Shown here: positions 24,791-38,045 of the stretch, piece after piece | Layout: each line of letters opens with the position of its first letter | Position numbering within the stretch: position 1 is the first letter of the stretch | From: Sapria himalayana | Taxonomy: Eukaryota; Streptophyta; Magnoliopsida; Malpighiales; Rafflesiaceae | Direction of reading: 5' to 3' | NCBI GenBank assembly: GCA_029783825.1 | Contig: JAREIK010017820.1 | Span: 2,243,001-2,307,000, forward strand | Length of the DNA stretch: 64,000 nucleotides | Notes under the pieces: generated by a model | Database searches by the model: none | What the model was told of the DNA's origin: nothing | What the model saw: only the letters and a program-made list of their open reading frames with translations | Translations under genes and position numbers: made by a program

Positions 24791-26163
24791 GCACAAAGGA
24801 GACAAGTTTAAAGTATTTGCCAAGTGATTGAATATTAGTATTGACTTATACATATCTATAGTTCTTAAAAAAAAATTATTAAGGAAAAAATTCATGACCC
24901 GAAGAACAAGCATCGCAACATGTTGATGTCTTCACATTGTTCTTCTACATCGTGACAACATCAACGTCCCACTCAACTTGTTAAAGTCATGACCTTATAC
25001 TTTGAATTACAACTCAAGTTGTCACAATATAAACTATGTTGTCGTGTAATATAAGAAAGAAAAAAATATGAAACTCAAAATACTATAAAAAATAATAGCA
25101 TTTTATTGTTTTCTTTCCTCCTTGCCCCCCCTCTTTTATGTATCTCTCTCTCTATATATATCTCTCTCTATTAGTATGATTATTTTTATTCTCTCTCTTA
25201 CAACTTACATTTAATCATGATGTGAATGACATCGTGCAAAGAACCGAAGAAAATTGAACAGACCAACGACTAGACACTATGTCCAATAAGATTGCCTTAC
25301 ACATTGAAATCATACCATATCTTCACTAAAGATTCCTACAAATTGAAATCCAGGATTTTGTTTCGAACTAGGACATTTCGTTGCAAAGAATACAGAAAGA
25401 GCAAGGTTCTGATCCTAACTTTTGGTATCATAGATTAAGTTCCTAAACCTTGGCATTAGCAACTCTCTGATTCATAACAAATAATACTACCAATAACAAA
25501 ATTACAATAAGTTTAATTATAAGAATATTTAGAAAAAATTTCATTGCTAAGATATATAAATAATATACCCATAATCTTATTAGAGTGACATAGCTATTGA
25601 CATAAAAAAAATATTAATAATATTGATCGATTATTCAACCATTATAATGTTGAATTATATGTATGAATCATAAAGTATAAATCAAAAAAGATTAAAAATT
25701 TTGTAAAATTCATATATACTTGAATGATTTGACCACAAGAATATGATAAAATTTACAAATTATTACAAAGCTTATACAAATGTTATGAAAATAAATATCA
25801 TACTAATAACGACAATTCAAATATGGAGACTAATATCATATTCAGAGAAAGTGAATATTTTATTCAATTCACTATGAGTAAATGACGAGATGATATTTCA
25901 AATAAGTATAAGATATCAAAATATTTAAATACTAATTTATTCTTTATTTTATTCCACACTATTATAAAAAATTTGTGACATATTAATTTAATAAAAATCT
26001 TGTTAAATTATTTTTTCTTAATAACTAAAATAATCTGAAAACAATTCGAAAACTAAATAGACAGTAATAATAATTCAAAAGCCCAAAGTCTATAAATTGT
26101 TATTTATATTATTGTTATATTATTGTTATTATATAATTTATATAATATACTTAGTAAAGAAAA
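24791..26163. other. AT-rich DNA without recognisable genes
   Basis: No coding signal was seen. A CT/TA microsatellite lies at about 25145-25200. Confidence 0.5.
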
Positions 26164-26590
26164 GAAATCTCTATAATTTTATGTGAAATTTTAATATTTC
26201 ATATTATTAGTAACAAATACAGATTTTTTTATGTTGTGTTATGTGTATTGTTATAAATGATTTTTTGGCTATTTAAAATGAGTTTCATAAAATATATATG
26301 ATAATATTGAAATATATGAATAATTGATGGAAAATCATGATCTTGATAGCATTAAAATAATTTTTTTGAAAAATTTAGAAACTTATTTACAAATATTTTT
26401 AAGAAAAAGCTATTTTCAAAAAATAGAAAAATTGTATTTTGCAATTTATAGATAATGTTAAAATCATGGAAAACGGATTGAAAGGCTTATTTTGAAATTG
26501 GAATATACTAAAAAACATGTATCAAAACTTTTATGTAATATTTTGAAATCATATGAGTTATTGATATTTTGAATGAAATTTACATAATTT

Positions 26591-26616
26591 TGACACACAC
26601 ACACACACACACACAT
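26591..26616. repeat. (CA)n microsatellite
   Basis: About 12 CA dinucleotides. The matching place in copy 2 (about 53846-53864) is a TA run instead. Confidence 0.95.
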
Positions 26617-27602
26617 ATTGGATTTAAGTTTTTAAGGTAACTATTAGTCCAAGCCAAGGGGTAACTAGGTAAAACTACAAGAATATGCATAGACACATGG
26701 ATTAGATATGCTCTTCAAAGAATAACCCCAAGCCCTTCTACTCTATGTACTTGTGCCAAACTTCTACTTTTTGAAGGATGTGGTTGTTGGGTTAGAAACC
26801 GAGAAACCTCCCTTGGGGCTTCAGATTACAAAAGTGGGTTTGTGTATAGCTAGTGGGGGTGTTAGCTAAGCTGAAGCTAGTAGGTTAATTCTTCTCTTTA
26901 TTTATCTCATTATGATCTAGTAGAGTCTTGTTATACATAAATTATATATTTGTATCATTTTGAAAATGTCATAAAATTTAAAAATAAATATTTTGAAAAC
27001 TCACATATACACATTTGAGTTTCATGAAGTTATATGGCCATGTATATATATAAGTTTAGGTGTTTATGTTTAAAAATTTATTTTTCATCTCATAAATTAT
27101 ATATTGGAAAATATGGGTGGCAATTGATGAAAATGAGTTTTTTGATGTTTTTTTTTCAGTTTTTTTTACTAGGAACTAGATGCTAACATCTATCTTCCTT
27201 ATCTACAAGAAACATCGATGGTCAATCTTGTGTTTGAAGTCGTGATGACTATATGAGTGTTTTGATTAAGCCTTTAGTTAGACTTTATTTGAAACATCAT
27301 TATGTATTTGGAGATAGAGGTTATTTTGTGTATATATCTTTATGTTATGTGTGAATTATTTTATTTGATAGTTTATGGATATTTATGATTTTTTGTAGAA
27401 TTCAAACTATTTTAAATGGGTGAATGTGAGGCATCTTGAATTACTTTTTTTTTTGTTTTATGTGTTTCTACTAAATTTTAAGGTTATTACTTATTAGTAT
27501 TTTAGAAGGAAAAGAACATAAAAATAGGAAGGAAAGAAGCTATTGTAAACTTCATTACAACATTTTATAGATAAGTGATCAATCACATGTGGTACTTTTT
27601 AT

Positions 27603-27794
27603 AGTATAATATATTCTTTATTTTTCAATATAAATTGATTTTTTTGGAACAATATTTTTAATAAACTCTTTCCAATTATTTGTACATACACATTTTAGAG
27701 TATAATATATTCTTTATTTTTCAATATAAACTGATTTTTTTGGAACAATATTTTTAATAAACTCCTTCCCATTATTTGTACATTCAATTTTTGG
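27603..27794. repeat. 96-bp tandem duplication, copy 1 only
   Basis: Units start agtataatatattctttatt at 27603 and 27699. Copy 2 has a single unit near 54837, so the doubling followed the large duplication, or one unit was lost. Confidence 0.93.
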
Positions 27795-28548
27795 GTAAAT
27801 TTCAAAATTTGATAAATCTCAGTTTTAAAAATTATGAAAACTTCTCACATTGGCTTTAAAAGTATTTCAAGTCCTCATCATGACTCCAAAAGAATGAAGG
27901 AGCGAAGGTCATGACCGATTTGGTGGTATCTAAGGTAAGATTTCAAAATTACATAATGTGTGCATAAACTATTAAATGAGTGGCGAGGCAAGCCATTTTA
28001 ACTTTCTATTTTGTTTGCTCGATATATTAAGCACTTGTTAGTTAGTTTGTGATACTCTTTTTAGATTGAGGTGATAAGTTTTGTTTTCTTTATTATGGTT
28101 GTTGGTAAAGTTGGTTCCCCTCTTAATTAGTTGCTATAGTACCCCACTATTAGTTTGTTGGCTCATAAATGATAGAATGAATGACTATGTTTTTGGCATT
28201 TGAGGAAGAAACACAATTTATTTGACCAAGATGCATAAATAAATGACATGGTTCTCAAGCAAATAGCATCAGTCAGTATTCAATGAATACTAGACAAGAG
28301 TAAATGCATCGAAAGACATAATATTCAAATGAGTTTTCTAAGTATGATGCTTCTTCTTTTAGTGGTGAGCTGGTCCTTTAATAGTAAAATCTTGGTAGTG
28401 TTTGTTAAAGTAGAAAATAAAGAATTTAAGAGTCCAAATGGACCTCAAGATTCTTTTGATAACTTCTCTATTCACTAGGTAAGTAGATTTTTGGAGTGAA
28501 AGTGTCACTAGGCTTTGAGATATCGGCAAATAGTATATTTGGCATGTA

Positions 28549-28790
28549 TTGAGTTTTAAAACCTCTTCAAAACTTAGTTTTTCAGCAAGGCCCATTAGAG
28601 GAGCAAATGACCACAAGTTCATAAAGTTGGTACAAGGTATTATGAGTGTAGCTAAGTATGAGGACATGTTTTCTAAGTTAACACATTTTACTCCTCATAT
28701 GGTTGATACCGAGAGTAAGAAAATCAAACATTTCAAGCAAGGGCTAAAACCTTATTTATATTTGATACAAATTTTTTAAACCTTTGTGAG
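28549..28790 (+). pseudogene. Ty3/gypsy gag relic (copy 1)
   Basis: The frame reads FIKLVQGIMSVAKYEDMFSK then LTHFTPHMVDTESKKIKHFK and QGLKPYL. This is the retrotransposon gag pattern 'F..L.QG.MSV.EYE..F..L..FAPH.V..E..K...F..GL.P'. It is preceded by weaker gag-like sequence and followed by stops. No protease, RT or integrase follows in frame. The second copy (55725-55930) keeps FNDKLFGKAH where this one is changed, so each copy has decayed on its own. Confidence 0.7.
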
Positions 28791-29090
28791 TATGACGAGC
28801 TTGTAGATTAGGCTCTCTTAATACAATAAGGCAAAAATGACACTCTACATATCCATGATAATAGAAATAAGAAGTTCATAACATGGAAAAAAGGTAAATT
28901 TTCTAGATATTTATCAAAAGAGAGGGATCAACTTCTTAAGCTTTTCATTATGCCTTAGGGATATGTTCTATTGAGCCATGTGCTGATAACTTTTGTTTTG
29001 GGTGTACCTCATTTTTATGAAATAAAATGTTTAGCTGTGGCCACTAAAAGTGAAACCACATCATAAAAATTTTCTTTCGGTGATTTTAAT

Positions 29091-29137
29091 AAGTGAGATC
29101 ATAAGTAATTTCTTCGACATTTCTTATGATCTCACTT
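29091..29137. repeat. Hairpin shared by both large-repeat copies
   Basis: Arms aagtgagatcataagtaat (29091-29109) and its near-complement (29119-29137) flank the loop ttcttcgac. The same hairpin stands at 56253-56301. Confidence 0.85.
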
Positions 29138-29739
29138 GAATCAACCCATATAATACTAAATGTTAAGATCTAGGCATTCCAGCTATCAAATTTGATACCC
29201 AATGTTGAGAATTTATGAAGTATTGGAGAAGAGTGATAGTTGGGGTTTAGGCTTTATGAGGAGGGAAATCAACAACCAACAAAACTCTCATAGAAGAAGC
29301 AAACACGCACTAAGAGAGAAGAGGGAAGAAGAAGAAAAGAAGAGTAGGGTTTCTTTCATTATTTATGCTTTGTGATTGAACAATATTTCTATATTTATAT
29401 TTTCAATATATTACGATAGAACATAAAGATAGTCACATTTACAAGCATTTAAATAGCAACTTAAAAATTTATTAAATTTACTTTACAAGTCATTATAGCT
29501 TATAACATGTCACAAATTCGTTAATGTTGTGATAGTAGTAAATGTCATGACTTGAATCCTCAAGTTACTAATAACTATAATACAATATTTGTTGCATCAA
29601 CAATAATGTTATGGCTTTAGTTGAGTCTAGACATTATAATACAAGTTGTGACTCCAAAATTGTAATATCCAATCATAATCTTCCTTAACAAATTGCCTGT
29701 CTATTTAGGTAATGACTCAAAGACTGAGATTGTGACTCT

Positions 29740-30090
29740 GAACTCTAGCTATTGTTCTAGTTTAATTATCATGACTCAATAGAATATAGCCTCTTGATTT
29801 AGTCAAGTAACAACTCTACGTAATATGGTTGTGACTCCTCTATAGTTCTTACAGCTTTAGTCTGGTCACTATTCCATAGAACAAGATCAATACTCCTAAA
29901 TAGATCTTCTAGCTTTAGTCCAATTGTGACTCTTGATAAAAAGGCAATCACTCTTCTGTAGATCTTCTATAGTTAGTCTAGTTGTGACTCCATAGAATAG
30001 GATCATGACTACTCAGTAGTTATTTTAACTTCAGTCTACTCATAATTCCACAATACAAGGCCTAGATTTCACTGCATAAAAAATAGTTTT
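29740..30090 (+). repeat. 58-bp minisatellite, about six units (copy 1)
   Basis: Units begin tttagtc (29798, 29856, 29914, then about 29972, 30030 and 30088), each with gtgactcc(a)tagaat in the middle and an actc(c)t-tag element later. They are diverged but keep the 57-59 base period. Confidence 0.85.
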
Positions 30091-32657
30091 AGAAGAAATA
30101 TGACTCGAACTTATAATTCTATCACTTAGTAATTATTTTGTTTTCATCCCAGTTTCATCTCTCACGAAAACTTATCAATACTCAAAACCTCCATCAAATA
30201 ATCAAAAATATTCTTTTTTCATATCAATTTTCTCAAATTAAACTTGCTTATATTCAAGTTGCTACAAGATAAAATTATACTCAATGTGAATGTACTTTAT
30301 CCTTGCATAGAAGGCAAGATTTTTTGGCCAGCGGACTGGCAATTTGAATATCAGAATTAAACTTAAGGTCACTCTTCTCAAAAATAAGCTCAACTTACAA
30401 CCTTCATATCTAAATAGTTTCCTTACTCAGATGAATACGGGCCATATACTATACCTCACTGGATGATAGAGTGACTACAACTTACCTTTTACACATACAA
30501 CTTATAGAACTACCATACAAGATAAAAATATATCCATGAGAAATTGATCATAGTGTGATGTTGTCATGGATTGATGATATTATTAATATCTACTTGATGA
30601 AAGTAAAGACAGTTTTGTTATATTCAATAGTAAACATAATGTTATTTAAAATATATATATTTTGGTAATCAGTTACTTTTGATCAAGTTTAATAATTTTT
30701 GAATAGGCATGATAAGTTGGATAATATTGATTGATCTCATTGGTTTTTTTTTGTTCTCAGTGAGAAATAAATTTGTCATAAAATATGTTCTATTCTTTAA
30801 TAATAAGTCTATAAAAAATTGTCAACTCTTGAAAATAAAGATGTTTTAGCGATAATGAATGGCCTTTTGCTAAAGGAGTTCATCAATGCTCTAACAACAA
30901 CTTCTCAATAATATCATAAGCCCCATTGTTAAATCGAGAACTATTATTTTTATTCTCTCCATTTTTGTTGTTAAAAATTATTTCATTCACCACCTACACA
31001 TGAATAACACATTTTATCAGGGAAATGTGTCGTATATATTTTGTGGTCTTGAGGCTTTGTTTTTTAAAATAACTAAGAGCTAAAATACTAAAGCACGTCA
31101 AAGGTTTTTTCCTATGATATGAATCTCTACATAATGAATACATGTAAATTCACCTGATAATCATGTTTGGGATTAATAATAAAACATGAATACAATAAAA
31201 TAAAGACATGGAGGCTTGATTGTTTAAGTTCTTTCTGAATTTTCATTTCTCTCTTCAAAATTATATGCATGCATCATCCTATAGAAAAGATAATTTTCAA
31301 TATATTTTTGATGATATTGGTTTTATGATGCCCAGTGAGGTTTTACCTCGTAAATAATCATTACATTAATATAATTGTATTATTTTAATTTATCTTTATT
31401 CACATTTTGTGACTTTTGATGTATTTAGAAATATGATGTATAAATCTTAAAAGGATATTGAGATATTTATAATCTATATATTTAATCTTTCAACATAAAA
31501 AACATTAAAAGTAATTTGGAGATAAAGGTACATATATTTTTAAATATCAAACACCAAAAATGTCTAGGTGTATCTAGTTATCATATGTATTGAAGAGTTT
31601 TTACACAATTGCATTAGGAGTTTGCATTAAAACTATGTAGCAAGAAGGTATACTATAAATTTCTTCCATGATAAAATATAACGAGGATTGAGGATGAAAA
31701 TAATTTTTAATGAGGCTTCAAATCTTGATCACCATCAATTTTTTTTATGTATTGTGATTATGTAAAAAAAATAAGGGATCTATTTAAAATTTTGACTAAA
31801 TTTAAGCATCATTGTTTGCTTTGGAATCTGTCGAGACTAGTTTTATAACTATTTTACAATTTAATTCTATCTAAAATAAGCCATTTTTATTATAGATCAT
31901 ATCTTTCTAGTTAATCAGAGATTACATAATAAGAACTTCAGTAGTATATGGTTTGGGATGACCATCCACTAGATGGATTAGCTTGGTATAGAAGAAAAGA
32001 AAAAAAGAATGTAGGAAAAATTAGCTTGTAGTTAACTTTTCAAATACGTTCTCAAGAGCCTGCAAATCTAAAGGATGTGTGGATCCTAGGATTTCAATTT
32101 TGGTAGACACCATTTGTATGATTGATTAAAATATCAAATTTATAGGTTTCCATTTAAGAACAAAGTCCTCGAGTTAGCTAAATAATTTTCAAAAATTAAT
32201 CCCAAAAATAATTTTTCTCAATTATTCCACCTTAATATGGATAATAGATAATGCTTTTTGGAAAATAATAAGCCTAGTGATAAAAATTAATGGTATCTTA
32301 ATAGAATATCATATAGTCTTTTTCATCTGATGTAATCCAATAAAGGAAATTAGGATTTTATGAAGTAAACATGTGAAATTATATGTGTGTAATTTAAAAT
32401 TTGCAATCTTAATTATCATAATCTTATGACTTCTTTATTTTGCAAGAAAAATAAGTGATATTACCATACATCAGTTAACTTGTCATCTCCTAAGGATTTG
32501 TTGCTAGGGTTATATGGACGTACAATCGCGTAAAAAAGAGAGAGAGAGATAAAGAATAAATATGATTTCACATGTGTTCATAATCAATTGACCAAAAAGA
32601 TAAATGAAAGAGTATAAAATCAACATGAAATTTGAGTTTAAGTGTTTTACATAGTTC

Positions 32658-32736
32658 ATCTATGTTGAGTGCCTCAGAAACTCACAATTACTCATGAACT
32701 ATGTAATTGTGAATTTCTGAGGCACTCAACATAGAT
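32658..32736. repeat. 34-bp inverted repeat, copy 1 only
   Basis: The left arm 32658-32691 and right arm 32703-32736 pair with one mismatch around an 11-base loop. Copy 2 (about 59695-59745) has only one arm-like sequence (gtgagaatctgaggcatt). Confidence 0.92.
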
Positions 32737-35024
32737 ATTGTATTTATATATATTTTATAAACACTTATGAATTTTGAAGATTTTATCCAAATGTATGGTC
32801 TACCTTTGGATTTCCAAGTAATTGCAAACTATCAATGACCTCTGTACAATTGACATTGTCATTAAACTTTTTTCAAGCATATTTGAATTTTTTTAGTTTT
32901 TTTATTTTGATGGAACCTCTAAAATTTCACAAGTGCAATTAAAGTTATGAGGCTTCCTCCCATACATGTAGTTCGTTGCTTAAGTTAGTACCGCTTCATG
33001 AATTTTTACAAGTACTATAAACTCTTTCTTCTTCATGATTTCCATTCTTTCCAATTCTATTTGGTATCATATTAATTTGGGACCCTTAACATGCAAATAT
33101 GAAATACAATACTGTATGTCAGTATCTCATGTTTTGACATTATCATCTTCATGTTCGATATCACACCAAATAATACAGTATTGTCTCCAATATTGTATAA
33201 ACAAATACAAATGAAAATAAATATACAATAAAAATTATAATAAATGCATGAGATACAACTATAAATCCTTTGTATGTACATACATATGTTCCAAAGGTCA
33301 ACCAAAACAAGTGCTACTTGTAGTAGCATCATTTAGTGATTAAATATTATGTTACCAGGAAATACCATATACTTGTCTAAAATTGGTTCTCCTCATGCTA
33401 AGATTTTTGAAAAGGACATACACTACAAGAGGGCGTGCAATTGCCCATGAGAAATTAAATGATAACTAATTTCTCACTCCACCTTCTTGAAATGCACTTT
33501 CTACTAAATAATAGATATGATTACCATAATAATGTCCAAGAAAAACCTAATATCCCTCATCTTTACAAAAAATGCATATAATATATTGCAAGTATAATGT
33601 ATAATATGATGACAAAAAAATATTAGATACAATAACATTGTCTAGAAATATAAAGTGTAAACATTGGCATCTCCTCAAAATATAACTAGAATTTATAGTC
33701 GATTAGCTCAAATTCTCCATCATTTTTGAGGCCACAAAAAATTTAGCCAAATCAATGATTTGTTGCCAGTGCAAGAGATGCAATGAGATCATCACGACAA
33801 CAATCACTCATTTATCATCTAATCTATCATTACTCCCATCAAAAGTGAAACAAACAGTAATGTATTATGATACCGTACAAAAACTTAATTGACTAATAAA
33901 AAAAATAATACAATGAGATAGTGAAGATGTCTAAAGCTAGAAAAACTCTAACATAAACCAATTGTATCATTAGTTGCTGGATATGTCTAAAAGCTAGAAA
34001 AACATTGAGAAATTCATCTTGTAATTTCTTCATATGATCTATTTTAGGATATAAAGTTAACTGCATTAGTTTGCCTCAATAACAATAATGTTAGAAAGCT
34101 CTAGTTAAATAGTAATTATCTTTAAATGATCTATTTTAGGATATAGAGTTATTTGCATTACTTTGCCTCTAAAGTAATAAATGTGAACATAAAAAATATT
34201 TCTTGTACGAACAAAAATTTTAGGATTCTCACCTCAATATTACAAGTGATTTAGGTGACATCATGATTCTAGACCATGTGGCTTCCCAATACCCAAGTGT
34301 TCACCTTGGTGACTACTCAACTACAAAAATTAAACATGCCTTTTTCTATATTTTCAATCATATGAAATCATGAACATGGTATTTTCGTAGTGACTATGTC
34401 ATTGATGTCATTATGGATTAGATGATTTCTCATTAGAAACATCAACAACTTACACTTCATGAGCTTGTTTGATTGAGATCCACCTCATTTTAACCATGGA
34501 GAATGGATTTGGTATGATAATTGAGCTTCAAAAATTTTGGGTTCCTAAAAGAATTTGAAGATACTTCCAAGGGTTCTCTCAAAGAAAAAAAAGTAAGAGA
34601 ATAATAGAGCTTACGAAATTCGTAGTCTCTTATGAAAAATTAAAAAAAAAGTTGTTGAATCATCTTTATTTTCATAAATACTTTCAAAATTTTATGTTTC
34701 AACTGTTTTTTTTAAAATTTCATTTTGCCTTCTTTTCCTTAGCTTGACCTATTTTGTACCATTTTCAAATTGGAATTGACATGTCAGCTACTATAATTTC
34801 TTTCCACTCCTCAACATCATAATTCATAATATCTTGCAGTTATTCAATCTTTGTTAGGTATCTGCTTATACTTCTTATCTCATGTATACACCTCTAATTT
34901 GGTTGTGGTTAAGTTGCAACTTTATCTTAGAGCACCACATTAGTACATATTTGTCTTACTACATAATGCTGCACATTGATACTTTTATGAAAGAGATAAT
35001 TTTTCAAAGTAATTTTCTTATATC

Positions 35025-36584
35025 TATATATGTCAAACATGCTAACTGGCATGAGGAATGACCTATTATAGTTGGAACATGCCAAGAATAGGTGCGGGCT
35101 ATTTTATAACACTGCTTGGGCCATGTTAGGACATTTTTTCTATCTTGCATGTCGAAAAAGATGTGAAACATCATGATTCATGATGTAGGCCCAACGAGAC
35201 AATGTTAGCCTCACTGGCCATTGTAGGCAAGCCTATCATGAACCTAAGCTAGCATGGATTCAAGCCATGTCTAGTTAATAGGTGTGTTGGGTTTGGCATA
35301 GTCAACTATGTTGATATTACCTGGCATGATTTGGGGTAGTCACCATACCAATGGATCTTACCTTATTTAAAGTCATATCAGCGCGGTGGCCCTACTGAGC
35401 CTAAAAAATGGGTTATGTTCCCCTATAGTATCTAGAACCATGTTGGGGCCGACATGGCCCTCGTGATGTGCCATGCACGGGTACGTAGAAATTTATTGCT
35501 TTAATAAGTCTATTAATTAGATTTTTGAAAGATTCTATACTATTTTTTATTATATACAAATACATTCAGCTCTCTTATAATATGATAGTTAATTTAAAAA
35601 TATTAAATGATATAATAAAAATTATAAAAAATTTAACTACTAAATAATTTATTATCTTATATAGGACATAAAGAGGAGTAGTCTCCATGATATTTGACAA
35701 ATAAACTAGTCAAAATACCAATACATTCGCATGCATGATTGACCACTTTCTTGACTATAAGTAAAAATTATTATAGTTACACAAGATCCTTCATCCTTTT
35801 GATAATCTCATTATTTATGAGTATATGTCAATGATATTTAGAAAATATGAGATTCAAAATAATACTTCAAATAATGGTATAGTAATTTATATATTTGTGA
35901 GAATTATTTGAGATGAATCCTTAGGTGAAATTTTGTATATTAATTGTAGGAGTCGCATAATTAATAAAATAATAGTATAAGTGAATAATAAAATTTTACC
36001 ATATTGGGTTATATAAATAATGTACTAAAATACTTCAAGATATCATGCAAACTCTAAGAGTTTGAAACTCTATGTAAATTAACAGATCCAAAAAAAAAAT
36101 TAAATAAAAATTAGGCACTATTGGAATTATATATGTATCATTGTTATATTCTTGTGTTGACTATTAACAAATGATATCTGACAATGTTAATAATAAAAGT
36201 AAATAATTATTGATTGATCAATCAACTAAGAGATTAGAATTTTATTTATGAAATTCTTTAAAATCTTTTATGATATAACGAATATGTATTCATATTTATA
36301 CACTCTAATCACATATATTATACTTAGGTACATATGTAATATCATTTACATGAAGATGAAAATGAAATATTTAAAATATTGGTCTTTTATTTCATTAATT
36401 TATAACTTGGCTACATTTTGGATCCTTAGATTAAAATAGAATAAATGAAAAATACTATGAAATCTATATCAACTTTCACAAACTAACTACAAGAACATGA
36501 TAGTAGAATTTAAGAACAATTAGATTATTTATTTTAATATTATGATAATAACTATGGTAGGTTTAATAAGCCTTTGAATATGGA
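35025..36584 (+). pseudogene. hAT element, 5' part, with N-truncated transposase (interrupted)
   Basis: The left end is best seen in the sister copy (tagaagtgtcaaac at 62030); here it reads tatatatgtcaaac. GC-richer subterminal DNA with catggc/gccatg motifs follows to about 35490. Transposase remains (about 35650-36576) include the catalytic-like segment (IIYEYMSMIFRKYEIQNNTS), the middle segment IFYDITNMYSYLYTLITYII then MKMKYLKYW (36264-36385), and YDNNYGRFNKPLNMD just before the break. No BED zinc finger was found. Coding continues at 42293 after the inserted nest. The family is hAT (Ac-like, RICESLEEPER type), which cuts and pastes DNA. It is broken by stops and by the insertion. Confidence 0.75.
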
Positions 36585-38045
36585 TAGAGGTGTTAAATGG
36601 ACCAAGTGGCCCGGTCACAACCTGAGACACGACATGAATTAGTCATGCTAGGATCAGCTTGATACAATCCAGAACTGTGCCTAAACTTGGACTATGTTAG
36701 CCAAGGTATAACTCATGTCATCCTAGGTTGGAGGTTGTTGTGTCTCTTGCTAAATCAGGCATGACACACGTGCTTAACCAGGTGGTATGCTCCACCAGCA
36801 CAATGATCCATGAGTGGGGATAGTGGGTTTTGGGTCAAGGTTTTTGCACGATCTAGTAACTGCCCAAATGGGCATTTGTTTTAAATGCAGTGACTCGATA
36901 GGGTGTTTTTACAAAAAAAAAAAAATGCCCTCATAAGCTGGGTTCAACTTATGTGGTCATTGTTTCTGTTTGAAGCCTTTTAGGCCCAATTAGTTTTGAC
37001 ACGCATTACATATGCCTAGCATTATCTTGCCTTTTAAAAAATGATTATTAAAAAAACATAGTTATCAGATTGTTTCCAATGGAAACATGCTAGAAATCCA
37101 ATGATTATCTTATTTTTGACCATATAAATTATAATAAAAATTAACTACTACGACTCTCTTTCCTCTCTTCTGTACATGTGTTTCTTTTTTTGTAATTTTT
37201 TTACTTATACACATTAACTTATGTAACTAAAAATTTTAGTATATATCAAAGTGGTGCAAACGAAAGTAGGCTATAACAAAGTGGTTGTGGTTATGTTATA
37301 GTTTTTATTTTTTTGTTTGTAAGTTTATTATTACTTTTATTTATAAATTTTAAAATTTATTAAAAAAAACTAATAATAAATATAAAAATAATAAAATTTA
37401 AAACTATGTTGTGACCTGCCGAGCTAATCTGGGCCTCGTGTTGGGTTGTCTTGAGGCACGACTCTTGTCGTGTGATGCCGAGCTAACCTCGGCCTCATGT
37501 TAGGCTATTCACGATATGACACCCTAGCTCAAAGTCATGGTTCTTGGACACGACATAAACTATGCCCATCCCCCCAACCTTGTATGGATGGATCAGTAGA
37601 TCTTGGGTGGCTGTTTGGGTGACTGGCACTGGCTACGTCCAAACTCTGAATGACTGAATCGAACCCATCCGCCCGAACTTCCTACACATGATAAAAGCCA
37701 AATCTTTTTAAATTTTTGACGAATGGGTCGCTTTGACGATCAAACCAACCCAATAATAAATAAAATTTTACTTTTTAAACCTTTTGTTCGACCCCAATGA
37801 CTAGGGGCAGAAATCCGACAGATGTCGTGGTTATGCCCATTTAAAATAAAAAAAATCGAAAAAATTAAAAAATAATTTTATCTTAAATTATATTTTTCAA
37901 ATCTCTATATATACTTCCTCGCATTCTCAAATATATATCCATTTTATATTATATATCTCTCTCTCGTATTATCATTCCTCTCTTGTATTTTTCTTTCTTT
38001 TTCTTTTCAATTTTGACATTTAGTGCTTTGGTGTCGAATTTTGAT

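Larger units (their letters stand above)
26164..36979 (+). repeat. Copy 1 of a large direct repeat (partner 53418-64000)
   Basis: The sequence matches 53418-64000 in the same order and orientation. Anchors: gaaatctct at 26164 with caaatctct at 53418; the hAT end at 36585 with the one at 63597; the window end with 36979. A stretch of about 310 bases compared by eye near the right end differs at roughly one base in ten. Copy-specific indels: a 96-bp tandem duplication at 27603-27794, about 130 bases at 31205-31345 absent from copy 2, and a palindrome at 32658-32736. Both copies share a gypsy gag relic, a 58-bp minisatellite and a hAT relic. Stretches 30100-34990 in copy 1 show no gene I recognise. 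Confidence 0.93.

Noticed and set aside
33072..33332. Minus-strand ORF partly conserved in both duplicate copies (also 60160-60372)
   Set aside because: The product is a low-complexity Ile/Tyr/Cys string from AT-rich DNA; start and end differ between copies and there is no promoter signal.
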